From positions 1-30,005 of the forward strand of contig CAZVTR010000032.1 in NCBI GenBank assembly GCA_964630305.1: DNA of 30,005 bases, read 5' to 3'. The stretch comes from JAKPPT01 sp964630305 (GTDB lineage: Bacteria > Spirochaetota > Spirochaetia > Treponematales > UBA12059). Each line of letters starts with the position of its first letter. Within the stretch, counting starts at the first letter, position 1. Both the position numbers and the translations under genes were made by a program. Positions 16,040-23,421 of the stretch are shown one piece after another. The notes beneath the pieces are model-generated. The model had not been told where the DNA came from and searched no databases. It saw nothing but the letters and a program-made list of their open reading frames with translations.

Positions 16040-17200
16040 TTATTGCGCACCTGGTCTTAGCTCAAGAGTGAGTACTATTGGCAGATGATCTGAGTAACCC
16101 TCACGTTTATCGTTATTCCATCCTTGAGGGTGACCAGATTCATCCAATATAAACAGAGGCGCTTCTGATGTAAACCAACTGTATCTAATAAGTGTATCTT
16201 CCGCAAAAAAATCACGCGTTAATAAAAAATTATCAAATTGCTCTTTGCTGCCATTAAAGTAATAGCTGTAGCCGCCCGTTGAAAGCCATGGCGAATACAG
16301 CACAAGCGGGTTATCGCTCACTGTATCACTTACTCCCGTTACTTCTAGGCAACGTTCCGTACCTGATCCTTCTGGCATGAGCGCTGTACAGTATGCACCG
16401 TCAATACGCTCATATTCATCTGGGTTTGAGTTGAGATCTCCTGCAAGTATTATACCCATATTTGGGTTTTCTTTTTTACGCTCTGTAATTATCTTCCTGA
16501 CAAGTTCTGCTGCAAGACGCCGTTCAGGCTCGGTAACTTCTGCTCCTTCTTTTTTGCTTTTCCAATGAGCATTAAACACTAAGAGCGAAATGCCATGAAT
16601 ATCGAGCTGCGCTTCTAGAAGTAAACGCACACTTGGTTTTACTGTAGATGAAGTCTGATACTGGTGAGTTTTTACTTTAACAATAGGATATTTACTTAAT
16701 ATTCCAACCGTTATGGCACCGCCGCTCCTCGGTGCCGCAATATTAAACGAATAACCGCCTAACGATTCCGACAAGTCTTGTAACACTCGGTCATTTTCTA
16801 TTTCCTGCACAAAAAGGATATCAGGCTTTTGAGGACACTCTGCTAGGATTGCAGAAGCAATATTGGCCAGCCTGATTTTATACCGAGCCTCATCCCATGT
16901 ACCTTGAGCTACTGAATATTCTTTATATTCATTGCCATTATCAACAGGATCAAATAATGCTTCAACATTATAGCTCATCAACGTAAGTGTTTCTGTTTTA
17001 GTATCAATCGGTGCGCATGCAGTAAGCAAAGACAAGAGTACATGAACAAGAATAAGGGGTATAAACAATTTACCTTGAGTATACGGTTTAGTCGCCCATT
17101 GTCGTTTACTTCGTTTACAAGTGCAGCAAAAGATTTTGTTACCAGCTGTCTCAGCCGTTACTTCTTTTATCTGACAATTTTGCAGTTTTTTTGTTTCCAT
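16040..17200 (-). CDS. Endonuclease/exonuclease/phosphatase-family lipoprotein
   Basis: Member of the DNase-I-like superfamily. Conserved pieces in order: LMSYNVEALFD, FVQEIEN (metal Glu), FNAHWKSK, AGDLNSNPDEYE, and the C-terminal YSDHLPIVLTL (catalytic His). A hydrophobic segment ending in LLTAC (Cys 62) suggests an exported lipoprotein acting outside the cytoplasm, on nucleic acid or a phosphoester. ATG 17200 has a strong ribosome site (GGAGG, 6 nt) but lies inside the 3' end of purC and puts a 44-residue basic stretch before the signal. A TTG at 17068 (AAGG 4 nt upstream) would give a short signal without basic residues. Converges on the amidohydrolase gene with 10 bp between stops. Confidence 0.8.
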   Translation of the reverse strand: METKKLQNCQIKEVTAETAGNKIFCCTCKRSKRQWATKPYTQGKLFIPLILVHVLLSLLTACAPIDTKTETLTLMSYNVEALFDPVDNGNEYKEYSVAQGTWDEARYKIRLANIASAILAECPQKPDILFVQEIENDRVLQDLSESLGGYSFNIAAPRSGGAITVGILSKYPIVKVKTHQYQTSSTVKPSVRLLLEAQLDIHGISLLVFNAHWKSKKEGAEVTEPERRLAAELVRKIITERKKENPNMGIILAGDLNSNPDEYERIDGAYCTALMPEGSGTERCLEVTGVSDTVSDNPLVLYSPWLSTGGYSYYFNGSKEQFDNFLLTRDFFAEDTLIRYSWFTSEAPLFILDESGHPQGWNNDKREGYSDHLPIVLTLELRPGAQ

Positions 17201-18188
17201 TGAATGCCTCCGCTATAATTAACGCGCAAGCATTGTGAATTGCATGCGGATCCTGCAAAATTGGAGCAAATTGTTCGCCGGTAATTGTTTCAAATGCGGT
17301 GATGTACTGCTGAGCAGTTGCTATACGAACTTCATCGGATATAGCAGGCGGTTTGCCATCTCCGCTGAAGCCATTACCCATGAGCCAGCGGCGGAAGGTT
17401 TCTTTATCCAACTCCTTCTGATGACTGCCGCTCTTAAAGAGCTCTTCATAGGAATCGCTGTACCAGTATCGGCTTGAATCAGGTGTATGGATTTCATCGG
17501 CAAGCACAAGTTCGCCATTGAGTATTCCAAACTCATACTTTGTGTCCACAAGAATTAAACCGCGTTCTCGTGCCAGCTCTTGTCCTCGTTTAAATACCGC
17601 AAGCGCTTTGCGCTCAACCTCAGTCCATACATCTTTCTCTACTAGGCCGCTCGTTACAATTTCTTCACAACTGATAGGCTTATCGTGGCCGCTTTCGGCT
17701 TTTGTGGAAGGTGTTATGATCGGTTCAGGAAACTGCTCGCAGTATCTGAGTCCCTGCGGGAGTCTTATACCGGAAACCGGCTTGCCTTCCTGATAGTCGC
17801 GCCATGCAGACCCCGTTAAGTAACCGCGCACCACAACTTCCACTGGGAGCATGGAACAGCGGCGGCCGACCATACAGCGTCCGGTTTCCAGAACCGCATC
17901 ATGCCCACCAAGCTCATGAGAAGCTACCAGGTGATTTTTTATAATGTCCTCTGTATGTTTAAACCACCAATAGGCAATTCGTGTGAGAATTTCGCCTTTA
18001 TAAGGCACTGTAGAAAGTACGCGGTCAAACGCCGAAATTCTGTCGCTTGCAATGAGCGCAATTGTATCATCACGCGTAATAACATCACGAACCTTGCCGC
18101 GATAGAGCACACATCCTTGCGGCACTGCCTGCTCACTGAACTCGCGAAATGTCCTGGAAAGCGCTTGTGCAATTTCAGTATTTGTCAT
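17151..18188 (-). CDS. purC: Phosphoribosylaminoimidazole-succinocarboxamide synthase (SAICAR synthetase)
   Basis: Purine biosynthesis: joins aspartate to CAIR with ATP. Recognised from YRGKVRDV near the N-terminus (nucleotide contact), IASDRISAFDRVL, EVVVRGYLTGSAWRDY, ILVDTKYEFG and ADEIHTPDSSRYW, all hallmark blocks. At 345 aa it belongs to the longer yeast-like form rather than the 237-aa E. coli form; the extra length is mostly after ADEIHTPDSS. The ATG at 18188, with AGG 7 nt upstream and 7 nt after the clpP stop, is preferred over GTG 18215, which would overlap clpP. Probably co-transcribed with clpP. Its last 50 nt overlap the proposed start of the downstream lipoprotein gene. Confidence 0.95.
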   Translation of the reverse strand: MTNTEIAQALSRTFREFSEQAVPQGCVLYRGKVRDVITRDDTIALIASDRISAFDRVLSTVPYKGEILTRIAYWWFKHTEDIIKNHLVASHELGGHDAVLETGRCMVGRRCSMLPVEVVVRGYLTGSAWRDYQEGKPVSGIRLPQGLRYCEQFPEPIITPSTKAESGHDKPISCEEIVTSGLVEKDVWTEVERKALAVFKRGQELARERGLILVDTKYEFGILNGELVLADEIHTPDSSRYWYSDSYEELFKSGSHQKELDKETFRRWLMGNGFSGDGKPPAISDEVRIATAQQYITAFETITGEQFAPILQDPHAIHNACALIIAEAFNGNKKTAKLSDKRSNG

Positions 18189-18195
18189 AGCGAAC

Positions 18196-18813
18196 CTATA
18201 CACCAAGCTCATCACGAGTGCGCACTACACGTGATATGAGACCATACTGAAGCGCTTCATCGCTGTTCATCCAGTAATCACGGTCTGTATCTTTCATGAC
18301 ACGTTCAAGTTTCTGGCCTGTTTCTTCGGCAATTATTTTGTTAATGCGATCCTTTGTCTTTTCGATTTCCTTTGCATGAATTTCGATTTCGGTCGCAACG
18401 CCGCGCAGTCCAGAGAGCGGCTGATGAATAAGATAGTGTGAATTAGGGAGCCCTATTCTGCGCTCTTTTGGAGCACTCAGTAAAATTAAAGCGCCGGCAC
18501 TTGCCACAAGTCCCATGCCAATCATCCAGACGGGTGCTTTAATAAATCTAGCCATATCAAAAATGGCAAAACCAGCATCAACATCGCCGCCTGGTGAATC
18601 AATCATTACTTTGATGGGATCGCTGCCGCACTGTTCAAGAATGAGCAGTTGACGGATCACGCGTTCTGCTAATTCTTTATCAACGGTGCCAGAGAGGAGT
18701 ATGGTGCGTGTTTCTAAAAACTTTTCTACAAGAACATCTCCAGTATGTTTTTGTTTTTCTTCCTCTTCTTCCTGATTATGTAAATATTGTGATATCATTC
18801 GAGCGTTGTGCAT
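18196..18813 (-). CDS. clpP: ATP-dependent Clp protease proteolytic subunit
   Basis: Serine peptidase subunit of the Clp protease barrel. The catalytic triad is visible: Ser105 in GLVASAGALI, His130 in HYLIHQPLSG, Asp179 in DTDRDYW. DSPGGDVDAGFAIFD is the substrate-strand region. The active-site block reads ASAG rather than the usual ASMG, and the N-terminus carries a run of five Glu, so it resembles the second ClpP paralogue found in several spirochaetes rather than canonical ClpP1. The start at 18813 (MHNARM) has AAAGAGG 5 nt upstream; a TTG at 18834 lies before that ribosome site. First gene of clpP-purC. No clpX is adjacent. Confidence 0.92.
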   Translation of the reverse strand: MHNARMISQYLHNQEEEEEKQKHTGDVLVEKFLETRTILLSGTVDKELAERVIRQLLILEQCGSDPIKVMIDSPGGDVDAGFAIFDMARFIKAPVWMIGMGLVASAGALILLSAPKERRIGLPNSHYLIHQPLSGLRGVATEIEIHAKEIEKTKDRINKIIAEETGQKLERVMKDTDRDYWMNSDEALQYGLISRVVRTRDELGV

Positions 18814-18916
18814 ATATGCCTCTTTAGTTTTCAAAAATTAGCGGTTGTTACGCCAGCTTTATGCTAATAATACCAAAAAATAGTAAAAAAAGCTATGGAA
18901 AAGTCCTTTTTTCCGA

Positions 18917-18922
18917 TACAAT
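18917..18922 (+). promoter_or_regulatory. ttcA -10 element next to the start codon
   Basis: TACAAT ends 7 nt before ATG 18930, and no Shine-Dalgarno lies between. No convincing -35 is seen 16-18 nt upstream. Fits a leaderless transcript. Confidence 0.35.
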
Positions 18923-18929
18923 TATCCTC

Positions 18930-19700
18930 ATGAAAGCTATTCAAAAATCCATGCTCAAAGCAATTACGCAATTTTCTATGCTTTCTCAAGGAACTGCAGT
19001 TCTTGTTGCTGTATCGGGCGGAAAAGATTCCGGAGCGCTGCTCTGGCATCTTGCAGAAATAGCAAACTGGGACAGCTACAAGCTTACACTTATTCCCGCT
19101 GTTACGAGCCCGCTCTATCCCGATCCAGAGTGGGATAAACGGCTCACGTTTCTTAATAATTTATGCACATCACTTGGTCTTACGCTGAAAGTACTGCCCC
19201 TGAACGAGGATGAAAGTTCCGACCTGGCTTCTGGTGATTGCACTGAGCACCGCCCAGTACAGCGAGAAACAATTCAGTCGTGTTTCATCTGTTCGCAATT
19301 GCGGCGTAAAGTTCTTTTTAAGGAGACACAGCGGCAGGGCTACGATTGCATCGCTTTTGGCCACCACCTTGATGATATTCTCACCACAGCGCTCATGAAC
19401 ATGCTGCAGCATGGCTCGTGTGAAGGCATGGAACCGGTTCGTGTATATAAGCAGGCTGGCTTTAGATTGATCCGCCCGCTCGTATATGTGCCAGAAGCTA
19501 CTATTATAAAGTTCAGTTCGATGATGGGATGGAACGCGTACACGTGCTCCTGCAGTGTCGGCACCGAGGGAACACGAAAAGAATACAGAGTGAGGCTTGA
19601 AACGCTCACTCAAGGTTCCATACAGCAAAAGCGCAATCTGCTTCGGGGATTATACTCGAATTACCTCATTAATAAGTTTTCCAAGGAGAGCATCCTCTGA
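18930..19700 (+). CDS. ttcA: TtcA-like tRNA 2-thiocytidine (PP-loop) thiolase
   Basis: ATP-dependent tRNA-thiolating enzyme of the PP-loop family; TtcA makes 2-thiocytidine at position 32 with an iron-sulfur cluster. Visible: PP-loop VSGGKDSGALL (SGGKDS 29-34), CFIC (C118, C121), GHHLDD (144-149), and late cysteines in CSCS (206, 208). Together these give the three-cysteine iron-sulfur pattern of TtcA. At 256 aa it is slightly shorter than the E. coli protein (311 aa). The start at ATG 18930 fits the family; an upstream frame to 18861 has no ribosome site. Its last 51 nt overlap, tail to tail, the flgF-like gene. A closely related TtcA/CTU-type thiolase of other specificity is possible. Confidence 0.85.
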   Translation: MKAIQKSMLKAITQFSMLSQGTAVLVAVSGGKDSGALLWHLAEIANWDSYKLTLIPAVTSPLYPDPEWDKRLTFLNNLCTSLGLTLKVLPLNEDESSDLASGDCTEHRPVQRETIQSCFICSQLRRKVLFKETQRQGYDCIAFGHHLDDILTTALMNMLQHGSCEGMEPVRVYKQAGFRLIRPLVYVPEATIIKFSSMMGWNAYTCSCSVGTEGTRKEYRVRLETLTQGSIQQKRNLLRGLYSNYLINKFSKESIL

Positions 19701-20498
19701 TTGAATTGTCTTCTGGTTTGCATCATATGCCCGATTTACTTCAATCATGCGTACCATTTCGGTGACAGGGTTTACATTTGCAGTTTCAACAAATCCCTGT
19801 ATAACAGTCGGCCGTTCTTCCCCCTGTACAATTTGTGCGGGGCCTGACTCTTCGGTTGCCATCCATAAGCTCGACCCTTGTTTTGCAATGTACCGAACAG
19901 TTTCAAAGTTAACTATTTTTAGCGTATCAAGCAAAACAGGTTCTTCCCAGGTATTCTCTTCGCGTCCAATGAGCCTGTCAGGGTTTTCCGGATACTTTGC
20001 ATTGATCCACACGCGGCCTTCTTTATCTATAAGAAAATTATTTTCCTGCACGCGAATAGGACCATGCTCTCCCATAACGGGGAATCCCTCTTTGGTTTCA
20101 AGATAGCCTTCTTTCCCTAAAATAAATGCGCCATTTCGTGTATACCGCTCGCCATTAGGAGTCATAACACACAAAAAGCCTTTCCCATCGAGCGCGACAT
20201 CAAAATCGCTCTCTGTTGCTTTGAGCGCACCCTGTTCAAACTCGGTAAAAAGCTCATTAGTTTCTACACCTGTCCCCACTTTGCCAACTATCGGAGCCAT
20301 ATCCCCGGAACCAAGGGGATGCAGGTAGAGTCCATCGTCATTCATACGGCGCAATAAAAGCTCAGCAAAAGCTTTATGTACGGCGACATCACGTTTATAT
20401 CCATTAGTATCGACGTTTGCTAAATTATTTGAAATTGCATCCAGCCGCACTTGCTGTGCAGCCATACCGCTCGCACCTGTGTACCAGCCACGTATCAT
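19650..20498 (-). CDS. flgF: Flagellar basal-body rod protein, FlgF/FlgG family
   Basis: Proximal or distal rod component of the (periplasmic) flagellum, secreted by the flagellar type III apparatus without a signal peptide. The N-terminal rod motif is clear (YTGASGMAAQQVRLDAISNNLANVDTNGYKRD) and the C-terminal helix NVNPVTEMVRMIEVNRAYDANQK is the matching coiled-coil partner. At 282 aa with a GRLDVALDGKGF-like middle (FDVALDGKGFLCV), FlgF (or the spirochaete FlgG-1/FlhO homologue) fits better than full-length FlgE. ATG 20498 is chosen because GGGGAG lies 5 nt upstream; an ATG at 20513 precedes that site. No second rod gene is present beside it. The 3' end overlaps ttcA on the other strand. 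Confidence 0.88.
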   Translation of the reverse strand: MIRGWYTGASGMAAQQVRLDAISNNLANVDTNGYKRDVAVHKAFAELLLRRMNDDGLYLHPLGSGDMAPIVGKVGTGVETNELFTEFEQGALKATESDFDVALDGKGFLCVMTPNGERYTRNGAFILGKEGYLETKEGFPVMGEHGPIRVQENNFLIDKEGRVWINAKYPENPDRLIGREENTWEEPVLLDTLKIVNFETVRYIAKQGSSLWMATEESGPAQIVQGEERPTVIQGFVETANVNPVTEMVRMIEVNRAYDANQKTIQSEDALLGKLINEVIRV

Positions 20499-20641
20499 AC
20501 AAGCTCCCCACATTCCACTATGGAATTTCTAAAAATAGTGTATATGGTTATTGTCGGCTAAACTGAAGAAAAAATGAGCGAGAAACTTTTTGAGCACATT
20601 CTATAGGCGGCACACCGCTCTTATAGTCATGCAGTAGAGCT

Positions 20642-21088
20642 CTAAATTGAAACTACTTTTTCGGCATCTATCTCTTTAAGATAGATTTTTTCATAGCGGC
20701 CGGAATTAGGATAGGGCGGGATATCAGGGGCATACGTGGCCATAAAGAAAAAGATAATGTCGGTCATATCGTCCTGTGACTCGATACAGGAATAACGGAA
20801 AAATATTTTATCTTCATGCAAAAGCAAAATGGTGCGGCGCCGCTCATCTTTTTCTAGTTCAGGATCTGTTGCAGACCTCAGTGTTGCTCTGAGCCCTCCG
20901 TAGTAGGACCGAACTATAGCATACAGATTCATTTTTCCTCTTGTATCCTGAAAGTACAGCTCCACTATGCCTGCTACTGCCGGAACCTGAGTATTGATAA
21001 TGTGTTTATCCGCTTTTATAAGCGGTGACCAGCGAACCGTAAAATAGACATCATTTCCGCGTTCCTGGCGGGTTATTTCATAGCTCAC
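20642..21088 (-). CDS. Conserved-looking hypothetical protein upstream of flgF
   Basis: 148 aa, soluble, mixed alpha/beta with many beta-like stretches (GNDVYFTVRWSPLI, GIVELYFQDTRGKMNLYAIVRSYYGG, KIFFRYSCIE). It ends acidic-basic with KIYLKEIDAEKVVSI. There is no signal peptide or membrane helix and I recognise no domain. It begins with GTG 21088; no Shine-Dalgarno is seen, but a TATACT ends 6 nt before the GTG, so the message may be leaderless. It may be read on into flgF 143 nt downstream; the gap contains an interrupted hairpin (20601-20626) without a U-tract. Confidence 0.65.
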   Translation of the reverse strand: MSYEITRQERGNDVYFTVRWSPLIKADKHIINTQVPAVAGIVELYFQDTRGKMNLYAIVRSYYGGLRATLRSATDPELEKDERRRTILLLHEDKIFFRYSCIESQDDMTDIIFFFMATYAPDIPPYPNSGRYEKIYLKEIDAEKVVSI

Positions 21089-21090
21089 AC

Positions 21091-21108
21091 ATTCAGTATA
21101 CCCTGAAT
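21091..21108 (-). promoter_or_regulatory. Promoter -10 within an inverted repeat
   Basis: ATTCAG-N6-CTGAAT is a perfect 6+6 dyad. The minus-strand -10 TATACT (21100-21095) overlaps it, with a weak -35 TTTTCA 17 nt upstream. A repressor bound here would block the promoter of the 148-aa gene; the regulator is unknown. Confidence 0.4.
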
Positions 21109-21167
21109 ACGAAATATTGAAAAGTTAACCGCATAGCGTATTGAGGTATATGCGTCATTTGCCATAT

Positions 21168-21195
21168 TTACTGATACAGCATTGTTTATTATGAT
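21168..21195 (+). promoter_or_regulatory. Promoter of the NYN-domain gene
   Basis: TTACTG (21168-21173), a 16-nt spacer, TATGAT (21190-21195), 29 nt before ATG 21225. A moderate match to a housekeeping promoter. Confidence 0.35.
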
Positions 21196-21224
21196 TAAAG
21201 CAGTAAACATCGAAAGGAATAACT

Positions 21225-21986
21225 ATGACAGGTATTTCAAAAAACGAACAGAGCAGTCAGCTCAAGCTTGCACTCTTAATCGATGCTGACAACACGCAGC
21301 CTTCAATTATCGAAGGACTCCTTGCGGAAGTTGCAAAATATGGCATAGCAAGTGTCAAACGAATTTATGGCGATTGGACAGCGCCAAATCTCAAACAGTG
21401 GAAGGAAAGCCTTCTCCTCTATGCAATTCAGCCTATCCAGCAGTTCTCCTACACGAGCGGAAAAAATGCAACCGACAGTGCGCTTATCATTGATGCAATG
21501 GATCTTTTATATACCGAAAAACTTGATGGTTTTTGTATAGTATCGAGCGACTCAGATTTTACACGGCTTGCTGCACGGCTCCGTGAGGCAGGTAAACTTG
21601 TACTTGGCTTTGGCGAAAGGAAAACTCCAAAACCGTTTGTTGCAGCATGTGATAAATTTATTTTTACTGAGATTCTTCGCAAAACCGAAGATGAAGTTCC
21701 GCAAAACCGTTCTGAACAAAGCAAGAAAACACCGGATTACCGCCTCGATAAAAAACTGCAGCAGCTGCTCATTGCAGCATTTGAAGATTCTGCCGATGAC
21801 TCAGGATGGGCATATCTTGGATCAGTGGGACAGTACATTGCAAACCGCCAGCCTGAATTCGATCCGCGCAATTTTGGATTTAGAAAACTTGCAGATCTCA
21901 TTAAAGCAAGCGCTTGGTTTGATGTTGAAGAACGCTCGAGTCCTGTGGATCAAGGTAAACTTATTTATATTCGAATAAAAAAATAA
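21225..21986 (+). CDS. NYN-domain putative RNase with C-terminal OST-HTH/LOTUS domain
   Basis: 253 aa. The N-terminal half is a PIN-like NYN nuclease domain: LALLIDADNTQ (first acidic pair), KRIYGDW, SGKNATDSALIIDAMDLL and FCIVSSDSDFTRLA, giving the four conserved acidic positions of the LabA/MARF1-like group. The C-terminal part (about 170-250) fits an OST-HTH/LOTUS RNA-binding domain (QLLIAAFEDSADDSGWAYLGSVGQYI... FGFRKLADLIKA). The combination is common in bacteria and points to RNA cleavage or processing, though substrates are not known. GAAAGGAA stands 6 nt before the ATG. Single-gene unit ahead of the HU gene. Confidence 0.85.
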   Translation: MTGISKNEQSSQLKLALLIDADNTQPSIIEGLLAEVAKYGIASVKRIYGDWTAPNLKQWKESLLLYAIQPIQQFSYTSGKNATDSALIIDAMDLLYTEKLDGFCIVSSDSDFTRLAARLREAGKLVLGFGERKTPKPFVAACDKFIFTEILRKTEDEVPQNRSEQSKKTPDYRLDKKLQQLLIAAFEDSADDSGWAYLGSVGQYIANRQPEFDPRNFGFRKLADLIKASAWFDVEERSSPVDQGKLIYIRIKK

Positions 21987-22015
21987 ATCATTTCATGCAC
22001 ATTGTATAAAAACAC

Positions 22016-22044
22016 TTGCAGTTTGCATGATTTCATATTATGAT
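22016..22044 (+). promoter_or_regulatory. HU gene promoter
   Basis: TTGCAG (22016-22021), a 17-nt spacer, TATGAT (22039-22044). Transcription would start about 25 nt before ATG 22076. TCATGCA (21992-21998) and TGCATGA (22024-22030) form a spaced inverted repeat around the -35. Confidence 0.45.
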
Positions 22045-22075
22045 AAAGCATCTTTATTATTTGGAGATGTACAAT

Positions 22076-22513
22076 ATGGCACAATCAACTAAAACAGCCA
22101 AAACACCGGCAAAAACAGCAAAACCAGCTGCAAAAACCGCAGCAAAAAAATCTGTACCCGTTAAAGAAAAAAAGGTAGAAAAAAAAGCTGTACTGCCTGA
22201 AAAATTTACATTAACAACTATGTCTGCATATCTCGCTGACAGCAGAGGCATCAGCCGCAAAGAAGCCCGTGAAATTCTTGACACTGTTTTTTCCATGCTT
22301 GAAGCAGGAGTCATTCAGGGAGCTAGAGTTCCTGTAGGCAATCTGGGCAAAGTATTTGCAAAAGTAAAACCAGCAACCAAAGCACGCATTGGACGGAATC
22401 CTCGTACCGGCGAAACAATGAAAATACCTGCAAAAAAAGAAACAAAAGTTCCGCGCTTCTCTTTTACCAAAGCATTCAAAGAAGCTGTTCTTAAGGCAAA
22501 GATTTCCAAATAA
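22076..22513 (+). CDS. HU/IHF-family DNA-binding protein with Lys/Ala-rich N-terminal tail
   Basis: 145 aa from ATG 22076 (GGAG 9 nt upstream). Residues 1-45 are a histone-H1-like tail of Lys, Ala, Thr and Pro (AKTPAKTAKPAAK...). The remainder is an HU domain: helical dimer part (MSAYLADSRGISRKEAREILDTVFSML), the beta-arm with GRNPRTGETMKIPAKK, and a C-terminal helix (SFTKAFKEAVLK). The intact RNPRTGE arm supports DNA bending. The tail could compact the nucleoid or be acetylated, by analogy with other tailed bacterial HU proteins. Followed by a clear terminator, so monocistronic. Confidence 0.92.
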   Translation: MAQSTKTAKTPAKTAKPAAKTAAKKSVPVKEKKVEKKAVLPEKFTLTTMSAYLADSRGISRKEAREILDTVFSMLEAGVIQGARVPVGNLGKVFAKVKPATKARIGRNPRTGETMKIPAKKETKVPRFSFTKAFKEAVLKAKISK

Positions 22514-22555
22514 CCGTGCTTAATATATCAATTCTGTAATAAAAGTTTTAATATT

Positions 22556-22587
22556 GGCTCCGTTGACCGCGGAGCCTTTTATTTTTA
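22556..22587 (+). terminator. Intrinsic terminator of the HU gene
   Basis: The stem GGCTCCG/CGGAGCC with a 7-nt loop (22556-22576) is followed by TTTTATTTTTA. It lies 43 nt after the stop codon and is strong and canonical. Confidence 0.85.
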
Positions 22588-22698
22588 TCGCTTGGTATCA
22601 ATAAAAAATGCTATAAATGGCAGCTATACTAAAACTACAGTAAGGTAATACTCCCAGCAGTATATGCAAACTATGGTTCGTTCTCTTTGTTTATCAGC

Positions 22699-22751
22699 TT
22701 GACATTGTTTCAATGTTTCAATATATTGCAACAATAAGCACTGAGTGCTTA
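22699..22751 (+). promoter_or_regulatory. Promoter with overlapping ArsR-like operator, plus second palindrome
   Basis: TTGACA (22699-22704), a 17-nt spacer, TATATT (22722-22727): a near-consensus promoter. TTTCAATATATTGCAA (22716-22731), a palindrome with one mismatched pair, covers the -10 and resembles operators of ArsR/SmtB metal-responsive repressors. A second palindrome TAAGCAC-TGA-GTGCTTA (22735-22751) covers the predicted transcript start. No regulator gene is adjacent, so it must act from elsewhere. Confidence 0.6.
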
Positions 22752-22780
22752 CAGTTAGTCTGGTGATCCAGGAGGTATAT

Positions 22781-23023
22781 ATGAAAATTCAAATTCTTGG
22801 AAGCGGTTGTTCCAAATGCAAACTATTAGAACAACACGCTCATGAAGCTATTCAAGAGCTTAGAATCCAGGCCGAGATCATTAAAATTTCTGATACAGAA
22901 GACATTTTAAATATGGGCGTGATGATGACCCCTGCGCTTGCAATAGATAATGATGTCAAATCCTTAGGGAAAGTACTTACCAAAGACCAAATCATCGATA
23001 TAATCAAAGGAGTTCAACCATGA
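22781..23023 (+). CDS. Small thioredoxin-fold redox protein (thioredoxin_3 type)
   Basis: 80 aa beginning MKIQILGSGCSKCKLLEQ, with AGGAGG 5 nt upstream. The CSKC motif (residues 10-13) right after the first strand, the cis-Pro region MMTPALAID, and the short length are typical of the redox-active disulfide protein family. Members often travel with permeases of the ArsP type and ArsR regulators. It may deliver reducing equivalents or bind a thiophilic metal or metalloid for its neighbours. Its stop overlaps the next start (ATGA). Confidence 0.88.
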   Translation: MKIQILGSGCSKCKLLEQHAHEAIQELRIQAEIIKISDTEDILNMGVMMTPALAIDNDVKSLGKVLTKDQIIDIIKGVQP

Positions 23024-23321
23024 GTTGCTCGTGTTCGTGCTCATGCAAATCTGATGGGAAACAAGTTTTTCTCTATTCATGTTCAGGCGCAGCTGATACT
23101 GGGATGCTTGCTGATCGTGTCATGCGTATGCTCATGAAAATGAAAGTAGGTAAAGGCAGCTGTCTTTCTGGACTTGGAGCAGATTTATCTGGTTTTGTAC
23201 AATCTGCACTCAATGCTACTAATATTGTCATAGATGGCTGCCCTGTGTCATGCGGTAAAAAAAATTTTGAACGGCACAATATCCCTGTGACTCAATTCGT
23301 TATGACAGATTTTGGTGTTAA
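23020..23321 (+). CDS. Putative zinc-binding protein with DGC domain, 3' end in the gap
   Basis: The first 100 residues are present. MSCSCSCSCK is an alternating Cys/Ser N-terminus; then come YSCSGAADTGMLAD, SCLSGLGADLSGFVQSA and VIDGCPVSCGKKNFE. The DGC plus following Cys and the CSG block are the signature of the DGC (Asp-Gly-Cys) putative zinc-binding family. A cytoplasmic metal-binding or metallochaperone role is assumed, not proven. AAAGGAG precedes the ATG. Family members are usually 110-140 aa, so only a short C-terminal part is missing. The frame happens to stay open across the N run, but fusion to the permease cannot be inferred from that. Confidence 0.8.
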
Positions 23322-23421
23322 NNNNNNNNNNNNNNNNNNNNNNNNNNNNNNNNNNNNNNNNNNNNNNNNNNNNNNNNNNNNNNNNNNNNNNNNNNNNNNN
23401 NNNNNNNNNNNNNNNNNNNNN
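23322..23421. other. Assembly gap (100 N) of unknown true length
   Basis: A default-size gap. Unlike the first, its flanks do not repeat. It hides the end of the DGC gene and the N-terminal part of the permease, so the real missing length is probably more than 100 bp. Confidence 0.85.

Noticed and set aside
20601..20626. Interrupted hairpin downstream of the 148-aa gene as a terminator
   Set aside because: The stem is broken by unpaired bases and no U-tract follows on either strand.
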